Positions 1-5,517 of a stretch of DNA of 7,419 bases are shown here, piece after piece. Each line of letters begins with the position of its first letter. Positions within the stretch are counted from its first letter, which is position 1. The notes beneath the pieces are model-generated. The model made no database searches and was not told the DNA's origin. It worked only from the letters and a program-made list of their open reading frames with translations. The DNA comes from an uncultured Lacibacter sp. (GTDB lineage: Bacteria; Bacteroidota; Bacteroidia; Chitinophagales; Chitinophagaceae), in NCBI RefSeq assembly GCF_946479605.1, contig NZ_CAMLGT010000193.1, forward strand, positions 1 through 7,419, read 5' to 3'. A program made the position numbers and the translations under genes.

Positions 1-176
1 CTGGCAAAAAAAAGGAAACTGATAAAGAACATGGCTACAACAACCGACGCAATCACAGTTGCTGCAAGTTTTGAACTTTTTTCAGCAGCATTCAACTTTA
101 CCGAGTCCATGCGGTTGTTGATATACTCCTTCACATGTTCAGCCAGTTCTTCTGCTTTGGCAAATGTATCTTCCAT
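1..176 (-). CDS. Small holin-like membrane protein, 3' end cut off by window
   Basis: This reading frame starts at ATG (complement of 174-176) and stays open to the window edge, giving 58 residues without a stop. Residues 1-37 are charged and amphipathic (starting MEDTFAKAEELAEHVKEYIN), and about 38-58 form a hydrophobic helix rich in Val, Ala and Phe. This resembles the N-terminus of the 'phage holin family' (Holin-X/DUF1469-like) proteins, which usually have about 110-130 residues with two membrane helices; those chromosomal proteins are not phage lysis genes and their function is unknown. The start lies 16 bp after the stop of the ytxH-like gene on the same strand, so the two are probably cotranscribed. 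YtxH plus holin-like pairs are familiar in Bacteroidota. The start is supported by the spacing; the family call is by resemblance only, since half the protein is missing. Confidence 0.7.
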   Translation of the reverse strand, partial: MEDTFAKAEELAEHVKEYINNRMDSVKLNAAEKSSKLAATVIASVVVAMFFISFLFFA

Positions 177-192
177 GATCTGCTGTTAGGTG

Positions 193-417
193 TTATACAA
201 ATTGCTGCGCTTCTTCCTTCATGGCGTCAGCTTTGTTTTTGATGTTTACTTTCAAACCGGTTACTTTTTCCTGAACAGCATCTGTAAATTTTTTGCCGTT
301 TTCAGCAATTTTTTTACGTGTGTTTACACCTTTGTCAGGAGCAAACAAAATTCCCAGTACGCCACCGGCGAGTAAACCTGCACCCGCAGCAATAGCGATT
401 TTAGCTACAGTGTTCAT
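193..417 (-). CDS. YtxH domain-containing small membrane protein
   Basis: A 74-residue protein with an N-terminal Gly/Ala-rich membrane helix (about residues 5-25), followed at once by the family hallmark LFAPDKGVNTRKKI (residues 24-37) and a Lys/Glu-rich amphipathic helix to the C-terminus. This is the classic YtxH (PF12732) layout: a short membrane anchor with a long cytoplasmic or periplasmic coil. Bacillus YtxH belongs to the general stress response; the molecular role is unknown. The length is normal for Bacteroidota members. It is the first gene of a probable two-gene unit with the holin-like gene downstream. The start ATG (complement of 415-417) directly precedes the membrane helix. 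Two palindromes (465-481 and 487-500), one of them FNR-like, lie 48-83 bp upstream and may control it. Confidence 0.9.
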   Translation of the reverse strand: MNTVAKIAIAAGAGLLAGGVLGILFAPDKGVNTRKKIAENGKKFTDAVQEKVTGLKVNIKNKADAMKEEAQQFV

Positions 418-457
418 GTAAATAGTTTATAGGTGAGTAATATTTTACTATCAGCTT

Positions 458-464
458 CAAGGTA
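458..464 (-). promoter_or_regulatory. Possible -7 promoter element of the ytxH-holin unit
   Basis: On the minus strand the sequence TACCTTG resembles the start of the Bacteroidota -7 element (TAnnTTTG), but is imperfect. If it is used, transcription would begin near 452, about 41 bp from the centre of the FNR-like palindrome at 487-500. That is the classic spacing for activation by Crp/Fnr proteins. This is inference from spacing and a weak motif; no -33 TTTG is clear at the right distance. Confidence 0.3.
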
Positions 465-481
465 AGTGACGTATCGTTACT
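465..481. promoter_or_regulatory. Imperfect palindrome upstream of ytxH
   Basis: AGTGACGTATCGTTACT has 7 bp arms (AGTGACG and CGTTACT) around TAT with one mismatch. It lies between the FNR-like palindrome and the candidate -7 element of the ytxH unit, where a regulator would touch RNA polymerase. Palindromes of this quality also arise by chance, so it is only a candidate operator. Confidence 0.3.
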
Positions 482-486
482 ATACA

Positions 487-500
487 ATGATGTACATCAT
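487..500. promoter_or_regulatory. FNR-like 14 bp perfect palindrome upstream of ytxH
   Basis: ATGATGTACATCAT is a perfect palindrome whose core TGAT-N4-ATCA equals the core of the classical FNR box (TTGAT-N4-ATCAA). Its centre is 76.5 bp upstream of the ytxH start and about 41 bp from the start point predicted from the weak -7 element. Related TGAT-N4-GTCA sites lie upstream of the DUF2892 and usp genes. The match to the known FNR core is seen directly; binding by a Crp/Fnr-family protein of this organism is inferred, and no such regulator is encoded in the window. Confidence 0.5.
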
Positions 501-521
501 ACCAAAGCATGAGTATTGAGC

Positions 522-555
522 TTTCTTTTGCAGTTGCGTTTTTTTGCAAAAGAAA
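522..555. repeat. 10 bp perfect inverted repeat between the Na/Pi gene end and the ytxH upstream region
   Basis: Arms TTTCTTTTGC (522-531) and GCAAAAGAAA (546-555) are perfectly complementary around a 14 nt loop containing seven T. It begins 23 bp after the stop of the Na/Pi cotransporter gene, so the transcript could form an AU-rich hairpin there. There is no U-run after the stem on the minus strand, so it is not a standard intrinsic terminator, though it may protect the 3' end or slow polymerase. Confidence 0.45.
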
Positions 556-578
556 TAGTGGGAAAATGACGGCAGTTC

Positions 579-2249
579 TTAACGGATAAAACCGGGCATC
601 TCATCAAAAATATCCGCTCCTTTTCCGTTCAGTAAAAGATCTTTTGCTGAAAGAATCAGCGATTTGTATGCTGTATATAATTCCCTGTTATAGTTAATGA
701 TGGTGGATATTTCTGTTTCGGAAAGATGATCAATTGTTCCCTGTTTGTATAAATGACTGAGCTCTTCGGTATAGCCTTTAATGATTTCGTTGTAAAGGTT
801 AACTAATGCAGATGCTGTTTCATTTGTTTCAGAGTTTGTTTGCAGCAGGTGATTGATCTGCTCAAGAATATGTGCTGTGCGGTTTCGGCTTTCTTCGTAA
901 TAAGCAAATTTTTTGTCGTTTGAAGAATTGCGCAGAAGCACAGCATCATGCAAGGCATCTTTCATGCTCTTGGCAGCATACATACCATTGCGTACAGAGG
1001 ACATCAGCAGTTGAAATTTTCCAGCATCCTCCGGTTGCAGCTGGTTCGATTGCATCCGTACATAAAAAGAAAGAATATCGCCATGCAGGTGTTTGATGAA
1101 CTCATATTTTTCTTCCGGTGATTTTTTATAAAACTCAATACTGTTGTTCTGTTCAATCGGGTTACCCGTCTTCAGTTCAAAAATATGTTTGCTGTAGGCA
1201 ATGATGAGGTGCAGGAAATGATTGGTTTCGTTCAGCATGGCCTGGATTGCCAGTTCTGTTTCGGCAGGTTTTATTTTATGAATAAACAATGTTTCATCTG
1301 TATGTTTTGTAAATCTGCTTTCAAGAAATTTTCCAAAGGGACTAAGAAAAGGATAGAACAAAGCAATGCTGATGATGTTTACAAGGGTTTGAAAAAATAC
1401 CAACGCCAGTACATGTTCTTTTATACCCACTGTATTTGTAATAAAATCAGCCATCGGGTGAAGGAAGAATACTATCAGCAATGAAATAATGCTGTTCATC
1501 AGAAAATTTCCAAGCGCCACTTGTTTTTTTGCAGGAATACCTTTTGCGGATGCCAGCAATAATTTAATGGTGGTACCCACTTCGGCACCTAATACAATGG
1601 CCATGGCCGGCTCCAGTTCAATAGCATGTGCATGCAGTGAAGCCAGCACAAGCGCAATTGTTGCAGAGCTTGCCTGTATAAGAGCGGTAATGAGTATGCC
1701 AATGAATAAAAATAACAGCAAAGGATATTCGTTAAAACGACTGAGGTCGGTTTGTTGAACCATTGATTCTACAGCAGTTTTCATAAAGTTCAAACCAACA
1801 AACAGGAAACTGAAACCAAAGAAGAATTTACTTAGCAGAAACCATTTACTGTGTTTGTTCAATAGCATCATGGCAATACCTGCAATGCCGGTAAGGGGCA
1901 ACGCAAAACTTTCAATGTTGAATTCAAAGCCTACAGTTGCCACAATCCAGCTGGTAAAAGTTGTACCGATGTTGCTGCCAAGCATCATGGCCAATCCGTT
2001 CTGCATTTGAATAATGCCGCTACCTACAAATGCCAGCAGCATAAGGTTTACAATGCTGCTGCTTTGCAGTAAAGCCGTTACAGCTGCACCTGCACCAATA
2101 GCTTTCAGTTTATGTTGTGTATGCTTACGGAGAAATAATTTGAAAGGTCTGCCGGCAAGTTGCTGCAATGAATCTTCCAGCATACTCATGCCCAGCATAA
2201 ACACAGCCACCCCTGCCAGTATCTTCCAGAAATCAAACGATAGTTCCAT
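579..2249 (-). CDS. Na+/phosphate cotransporter family protein (NptA/YjbB-like) with PhoU-like tail
   Basis: A 556-residue inner-membrane protein. Two Na/Pi cotransporter repeats (PF02690) are visible. The first has QSSS at residues 62-65 and GSNIGTT at 91-97; the second has QASS at 192-195 and GAEVGTT at 221-227. These paired QSSS and GxxxGTT signatures form the sodium and phosphate site in the SLC34/NptA family. About eight hydrophobic segments lie between residues 5 and 305. From about 325 to the end the protein is soluble and helical, like the PhoU-like domain usual in bacterial members. The role is sodium-coupled phosphate movement across the inner membrane; direction cannot be told, as E. 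coli YjbB exports phosphate. The length is typical. The start at 2249 gives the expected N-terminus (FWKILAGVAVFMLGMSMLEDSL). It is divergent from the phospholipase D-like gene, with a 117 bp shared regulatory region. Confidence 0.93.
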   Translation of the reverse strand: MELSFDFWKILAGVAVFMLGMSMLEDSLQQLAGRPFKLFLRKHTQHKLKAIGAGAAVTALLQSSSIVNLMLLAFVGSGIIQMQNGLAMMLGSNIGTTFTSWIVATVGFEFNIESFALPLTGIAGIAMMLLNKHSKWFLLSKFFFGFSFLFVGLNFMKTAVESMVQQTDLSRFNEYPLLLFLFIGILITALIQASSATIALVLASLHAHAIELEPAMAIVLGAEVGTTIKLLLASAKGIPAKKQVALGNFLMNSIISLLIVFFLHPMADFITNTVGIKEHVLALVFFQTLVNIISIALFYPFLSPFGKFLESRFTKHTDETLFIHKIKPAETELAIQAMLNETNHFLHLIIAYSKHIFELKTGNPIEQNNSIEFYKKSPEEKYEFIKHLHGDILSFYVRMQSNQLQPEDAGKFQLLMSSVRNGMYAAKSMKDALHDAVLLRNSSNDKKFAYYEESRNRTAHILEQINHLLQTNSETNETASALVNLYNEIIKGYTEELSHLYKQGTIDHLSETEISTIINYNRELYTAYKSLILSAKDLLLNGKGADIFDEMPGFIR

Positions 2250-2274
2250 AACCGGTTAAGGTAGCAAATATTCA

Positions 2275-2295
2275 GTTACACGCAAATGTTGTAAC
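2275..2295. promoter_or_regulatory. Inverted repeat near the Na/Pi cotransporter promoter
   Basis: GTTACA-N9-TGTAAC forms 6 bp perfect arms spaced like a dimeric repressor site. It lies 26-46 bp upstream of the cotransporter start codon, where its promoter must be. A TATTTGC string just downstream on the minus strand resembles part of a Bacteroidota -7 element. Six-base arms are common by chance, so this is a weak candidate. Confidence 0.25.
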
Positions 2296-2332
2296 CAATG
2301 CTGCTGGTACAAGAATGAATTGCACTGTAAAC

Positions 2333-2346
2333 TTTTTGTACAAAAA
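2333..2346. promoter_or_regulatory. 14 bp perfect palindrome upstream of the phospholipase D-like gene
   Basis: TTTTTGTACAAAAA is a perfect palindrome centred 27.5 bp upstream of the phospholipase D-like start. It shares the central GTAC with the palindrome upstream of ytxH. The TTTTTG half could also act as a -33 element, with TAAATTG at 2355-2361 as a poor -7 element, though the spacing (16 bp) is short. It may be an operator for the plus-strand gene, or a chance AT-rich palindrome. Confidence 0.3.
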
Positions 2347-2366
2347 AGATATAGTAAATTGTACGC

Positions 2367-3548
2367 ATGTCGTCGGGTAAACAGCTTTCAGTATCATCAG
2401 CATACAGTAATTACAACCAGGTGGAACTGGTTAGGGGTGGTCGTGATTATTTTGAGCGTTTGCTTGCTATGATAAATAACGCAAAGCATAGCGTTCACCT
2501 CCAGACCTATATTTTTGAAGCCGATGAAACAGGAACGTCTGTAGCCAATGCATTGTGTAATGCAGCAAAGCGTGGAGTGCAGGTGTACCTGTTGCTTGAC
2601 GGGTATGCATCGCAAAACCTGCCGGAAGATTTTATTCTCGATCTTAAAAAAGCGGGTGTAAGCTTCCGCTGGTTTGAACCTGTTTTCCGAAGCAGGTATT
2701 TTTATTTTGGAAGAAGAATGCACCATAAACTGCTGGTAACAGATGTAAACTACAGCCTGGTGGGTGGTGTAAATATTTCAAACCGGTATAACGACATGCC
2801 GGGTACAACAGCATGGCTCGATTGGGCTTTGTACAGTAAGGGTGAAGTGAGTGCGGAGTTGTATAACCTTTGTGTGGAGATATGGAATAAATCGGGCTGG
2901 GGCAAAAAGAAAAAGCAGATATTAAAAACAGAAGCATCATTTCACATGCATGGTGAGGAGTGTTTGGTGCGTGTGCGGCGTAATGATTGGGTGCGCCGCA
3001 AAAACCAGATCAGCCGCAGTTATCTTGAAATGTTTAAGAAATCCACTTCGCACATCACGATTATGTCCAGTTATTTTTTACCCGGCCGCAATTTCAGGCG
3101 CAACATGGCACAGGCTGTAAAGCGTGGTGTAAAAATAAAAGTGATCACAGCAGGCACCAGTGACATTGCCACGGCAAAACATGCAGAGCGTTATCTCTAC
3201 CGCTGGATGTTTAAGAATAATATTGAACTGTACGAATACATGCCCAATGTATTGCACGGAAAGCTCAGTACTTATGATGGTAAGTTTGTTACTGTTGGCT
3301 CATACAACGTAAATAACATCAGTGCGTACGCCAGTATTGAATTAAATCTTGATGTGCAGCACCAGGGCTTTGCAGAAAAAGTGGAAGCTGTGCTTAATAC
3401 AATTATTGAAAATGATTGTGTGCCGATAACGGAGCAGGAGTTCATTAAACATAACAGCTTCATTAAGCGTGTGTGGCAACGCATTTGTTATGAAATGATC
3501 AGGCTGATATTTTTCCTCTTCACGTTTTATTTCCGTCAGAAAAGTTAG
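2367..3548 (+). CDS. Phospholipase D-like protein, probable cardiolipin synthase (ClsB-like)
   Basis: A 393-residue protein with two complete HKD motifs (HxKx4D). The first is H119-K121-D126 followed by GGVN (133-136); the second is H297-K299-D304 followed by GSYNVNN (311-317). Two such motifs make one phosphodiesterase active site, which in cardiolipin synthases joins two phosphatidylglycerols, or a phosphatidylglycerol with another phospholipid. There is no N-terminal membrane-helix pair, and the length resembles ClsB/YbhO (about 410 residues) more than ClsA (about 485). The C-terminus (about 377-389) is very hydrophobic and aromatic and may sit in the membrane surface. ATG at 2367 follows the upstream palindrome by 20 bp, and the protein reaches its first conserved strand by residue 42. 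The gene converges on the YdjM-like hydrolase gene with a 4 bp gap. Other PLD-family activities remain possible. Confidence 0.88.
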   Translation: MSSGKQLSVSSAYSNYNQVELVRGGRDYFERLLAMINNAKHSVHLQTYIFEADETGTSVANALCNAAKRGVQVYLLLDGYASQNLPEDFILDLKKAGVSFRWFEPVFRSRYFYFGRRMHHKLLVTDVNYSLVGGVNISNRYNDMPGTTAWLDWALYSKGEVSAELYNLCVEIWNKSGWGKKKKQILKTEASFHMHGEECLVRVRRNDWVRRKNQISRSYLEMFKKSTSHITIMSSYFLPGRNFRRNMAQAVKRGVKIKVITAGTSDIATAKHAERYLYRWMFKNNIELYEYMPNVLHGKLSTYDGKFVTVGSYNVNNISAYASIELNLDVQHQGFAEKVEAVLNTIIENDCVPITEQEFIKHNSFIKRVWQRICYEMIRLIFFLFTFYFRQKS

Positions 3549-3552
3549 CAGA

Positions 3553-4563
3553 TCAGAATCCCCTGATGCGTTTCAACAGGTACATCACTTCATTATTGTC
3601 CCATCCTTTAAAACGGCCACGCTGTACAATAAGCGTATTGTCATTTGGGTGTTCAAGAAAATAATGGAATACAAATTTCTGATCAGGGTAATGCCAGCCT
3701 AGTATTTGTCCAAAGCGAAGATCATTGAACACAAGCGTATCATTCCATTGTTCAACAGTGTAAAACCCTTGTGAAAATCGTTTCAGTTGCTGCACATCCT
3801 TATGATCTGCCACAGTATGAAGCAATGTATCGTTCTTCGGGAAGAATGTAAAGTCAATTTCTTTCTTTTGATCAAATACAGAACGGAAGCCAACATAATA
3901 GCCACTGTCGTTACCGGCAACTACATACCATAACCAGTTGTTAAGCGGCGTGGGTGTGGTAAAATATTTTTCATGTGGTATCTGTTGTTTTGCAAATACC
4001 TGTTTCACCTCTTTGTTAATACTCAGTTTATTGTACGTGCAGTAAAGCAGGTAAACAAACGGGATATAAATACCGATCTTCCACATGATTGGCCGCAGGC
4101 GATGAAACCGATGCAGCACCAACAATACCACAAAGGCAATACCCGGCCAGATAGAGAACAATGGGTCGGCAACATATAATGTGTTGAACGAAAAACGGAT
4201 ATCGCTGAACGGTACAAACCAGCCAACGCCGTAATTATTAAATCCATCGAGGAACAAATGCATCAGCACTTCTGCTGCAAAGAAGAAGCTCCATTTTTTA
4301 AAACTGATATTGTGCGGCCGGTGAATTTTTTCAGCCGCCATTGCCATAACAGGCACAACCAGTATGGCAAAAAGAATAGAGTGTGTAAAGCCACGGTGAG
4401 CCAGCAGATCATCAGCAGTGCTCATCCAGAACGAAGCAATAAAATCAATATCAGGAATACTTTGCGCCAACGCCCCCCACAGCATTGCTTTCTTACCAAA
4501 TCCCCTTTCAAAAAAAGCCTCACCTATACAGGCACCAAGTGCTATATGTGTAATTGAATCCAT
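3553..4563 (-). CDS. YdjM-type membrane-bound putative metal-dependent hydrolase
   Basis: A 336-residue membrane protein of the YdjM/DUF457 family (PF04307). Conserved metal-binding type residues are visible: D2 and H6 in MDSITHIALG, E15, the PDID motif (37-40), HRGFTHS (56-62), H102 and D106 in MHLFLDGFNNYG, and D133-P134. These are the family hallmarks, and they suggest a metal site at the membrane face, but the substrate is unknown (E. coli YdjM is LexA-regulated). Several hydrophobic helices occupy residues about 20-175. After about residue 185 there is a soluble domain of about 150 residues (starting near KEVKQVFAKQQIPHEKYF) that E. coli YdjM lacks. The start at 4563 gives the canonical MDSITH N-terminus. 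It lies 28 bp after the small membrane protein gene, so the two are probably cotranscribed. Confidence 0.9.
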   Translation of the reverse strand: MDSITHIALGACIGEAFFERGFGKKAMLWGALAQSIPDIDFIASFWMSTADDLLAHRGFTHSILFAILVVPVMAMAAEKIHRPHNISFKKWSFFFAAEVLMHLFLDGFNNYGVGWFVPFSDIRFSFNTLYVADPLFSIWPGIAFVVLLVLHRFHRLRPIMWKIGIYIPFVYLLYCTYNKLSINKEVKQVFAKQQIPHEKYFTTPTPLNNWLWYVVAGNDSGYYVGFRSVFDQKKEIDFTFFPKNDTLLHTVADHKDVQQLKRFSQGFYTVEQWNDTLVFNDLRFGQILGWHYPDQKFVFHYFLEHPNDNTLIVQRGRFKGWDNNEVMYLLKRIRGF

Positions 4564-4591
4564 GCAATGTATTGTCCGGTGAAAGTAAAAC

Positions 4592-4930
4592 CTAAACCGG
4601 TAACTTCATGCCAAAGCTGGTTGAAATAATGATGAACAGGATCATTACATTTGCAATAGTCCCCATTTTTGCATCCGTCCAGTAAACGAAAATGAGGGTT
4701 TGTGATAACAACACGGCTGCAAGGGCAATAATGTTCCAGTAATTTTTATGCAGGAGATAGAATACCAGTGCAGCAAGAAAGAGTATTGTTGTCAGTAGCC
4801 ATATAACCCCTGTTGGCTTTGAAATTTGTTTTGTAATAGCTGGCACATTACCAAGGGCAAAAGCATTTGCAAACCCCATCAGGTGTATGAGCCCATGTGT
4901 AAGCAGCAGCAATGATAAAATATATTTCAT
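4592..4930 (-). CDS. Small four-helix membrane protein of unknown function
   Basis: A 112-residue protein that is mostly membrane helices at about residues 3-20, 42-60, 66-84 and 92-108. The N-terminal segment MKYILSLLLLTHGLIHLMGF is followed by NAFALGNVPAITKQISKPTGVIWLL. A charged-aromatic loop (YWTDAKMGTIAN) precedes the last helix. I recall the same layout at the N-terminus of larger Bacteroidota proteins (DUF6544-like, about 350 residues) that continue with a soluble domain. Here the gene stops after the helices (MKLPV), so it is either a stand-alone version or a truncated one; this comparison is from memory. The start at 4930 is the only suitable ATG before the first helix. It lies upstream of the YdjM-like gene in a probable two-gene unit. 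No function can be assigned. Confidence 0.78.
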   Translation of the reverse strand: MKYILSLLLLTHGLIHLMGFANAFALGNVPAITKQISKPTGVIWLLTTILFLAALVFYLLHKNYWNIIALAAVLLSQTLIFVYWTDAKMGTIANVMILFIIISTSFGMKLPV

Positions 4931-5082
4931 GGCAACACATTTAGGTCAGGAATGAGTTTGTGCAGACAATAGATTTACCGGAAAAACCTTGAGTGGACGG
5001 TGACGGCACAGCAGATGTGAATGAAGCTGCTGCATGCAAAAACACACAGCAGCAAGTTGCAAGTTAGAGCCTTAATTAAATG
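4931..5082. other. Intergenic region between DUF2892 gene and small membrane protein gene
   Basis: This 152 bp stretch must hold the 3' end of the DUF2892 transcript and probably a promoter for the small membrane protein gene. A 7 bp inverted repeat, GCTGCTG (5026-5032) and CAGCAGC (5047-5053), with a 14 nt loop lies 30 bp after the DUF2892 stop, but no T-run follows on the minus strand, so termination there is doubtful. No convincing promoter was found; TAAATGTG just upstream of the start codon on the minus strand is a one-mismatch -7-like string without a proper -33 partner. Confidence 0.4.
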
Positions 5083-5289
5083 TCAGGAAGCTTTCTTGAA
5101 TGATTTAAAGCCGAAAACTGAATACAAAGGACACCAGCTAACAAGACTTGTTAATGCAAATACCCCGGCAACTGCAAGCGCCACAATACCCCAGGTGCCG
5201 GTTATGATGTTTTGAAACCAAAGTAAAACAAGAATACCAGCAATACATAGCCTGATAATGCGGTCTGTATTTCCCATGTTCTTTTTCAT
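5083..5289 (-). CDS. DUF2892 (YgaP-like) small inner-membrane protein
   Basis: A 68-residue protein with the family layout: the N-terminal motif MGNTDRIIR (residues 5-13), two membrane helices (about 13-28 and 32-50) and the C-terminal signature WCPLYSVFG (52-60) followed by basic residues. DUF2892 (PF11127) is the transmembrane part of YgaP-type rhodanese proteins and also occurs alone, as here. Stand-alone members often lie near rhodanese, sulfur or stress genes, and their function is unproven. C53 in WCPLY is the conserved cysteine. Translation could start at M1 (5289) or M5 (5277); M1 is preferred because homologues usually have a few basic residues before MGN. It lies downstream of the usp gene and its terminator, and has its own upstream region of about 165 bp containing palindromes and an FNR-like site. 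Confidence 0.93.
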   Translation of the reverse strand: MKKNMGNTDRIIRLCIAGILVLLWFQNIITGTWGIVALAVAGVFALTSLVSWCPLYSVFGFKSFKKAS

Positions 5290-5317
5290 GATGTTTATGT
5301 TTATAATTCAACAGGAT

Positions 5318-5372
5318 ATGTGTTACTCAAAATGTACAACAGAGATCACACTGTTTACAACAGGTAACACAT
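5318..5372. promoter_or_regulatory. Structured region with nested inverted and direct repeats upstream of DUF2892
   Basis: The outer arms ATGTGTTAC (5318-5326) and GTAACACAT (5364-5372) are 9 bp perfect inverted repeats around 37 bp. Inside, TACAACAG occurs twice (5335-5342 and 5356-5363), exactly 21 bp or two helical turns apart. The second copy is part of the perfect 13 bp palindrome CTGTT-TAC-AACAG (5351-5363). A further CAACAG lies at 5309-5314. On the minus strand TACATTTTG (complement of 5328-5336) resembles a -7 element with an extra T, with a TTG about 21 bp upstream. The region could be a regulator-bound promoter or a folded 5' leader of the DUF2892 transcript. Confidence 0.4.
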
Positions 5373-5420
5373 GATTACTTGAAGTATAAAACTCCAGAAT
5401 AAATACAAAGAAGACAATGA

Positions 5421-5436
5421 TGTGCAAAATGGCACA
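5421..5436. promoter_or_regulatory. CRP-like palindrome TGTGC-N6-GCACA
   Basis: Perfect 5 bp arms with a 6 bp spacer, the same geometry as the E. coli CRP site (TGTGA-N6-TCACA) with one changed base per arm. It lies 3 bp from the FNR-like site at 5440-5451 and about 130 bp upstream of the DUF2892 start. It could be a second Crp/Fnr-family site or chance. Confidence 0.3.
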
Positions 5437-5439
5437 CAA

Positions 5440-5451
5440 TGATCCTGGTCA
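5440..5451. promoter_or_regulatory. FNR-like site upstream of DUF2892
   Basis: TGATCCTGGTCA fits TGAT-N4-(A/G)TCA; with flanks, AATGA-N6-TCATT (5438-5453) is a perfect 5+5 inverted repeat. The same TGAT-N4-GTCA form occurs upstream of usp and a perfect TGAT-N4-ATCA upstream of ytxH. It directly abuts the terminator of the usp gene. It is about 150 bp from the DUF2892 start, so control would need a long leader or a distal action. Confidence 0.4.
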
Positions 5452-5453
5452 TT

Positions 5454-5484
5454 AAAAAGAGAGGGGCCGATTGACATCGGCCCC
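5454..5484 (-). terminator. Rho-independent terminator of the universal stress protein gene
   Basis: A perfect 9 bp GC-rich stem, GGGGCCGAT with ATCGGCCCC (5463-5484), closes a 4 nt loop. On the minus strand it is followed by TCTCTTTTT. It starts 33 bp after the usp stop codon. There is no T-run on the plus side, so it works in the minus direction only. It separates usp from the downstream DUF2892 gene, which therefore probably has its own promoter. Confidence 0.9.
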
Positions 5485-5517
5485 GGAACAATCACCAACC
5501 AAATTGCTATCTATCTG

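Noticed and set aside
1..417. Phage remnant suggested by the holin-like gene
   Set aside because: The YtxH plus holin-like pair is a common chromosomal pair in Bacteroidota and no other phage gene is present.
872..1758. Plus-strand open frames opposite the Na/Pi cotransporter gene
   Set aside because: They are antisense to a long gene with clear family motifs and carry no recognisable features.
3552..3567. ATCAG-N6-CTGAT hairpin at the convergent gene ends
   Set aside because: Only a 5 bp stem, no T-run on either side, and it overlaps the end of the hydrolase coding sequence; not a credible terminator.
5026..5053. GCTGCTG/CAGCAGC hairpin as DUF2892 terminator
   Set aside because: The 14 nt loop and the lack of a T-run on the minus strand make it weak; kept only as a remark in the intergenic entry.
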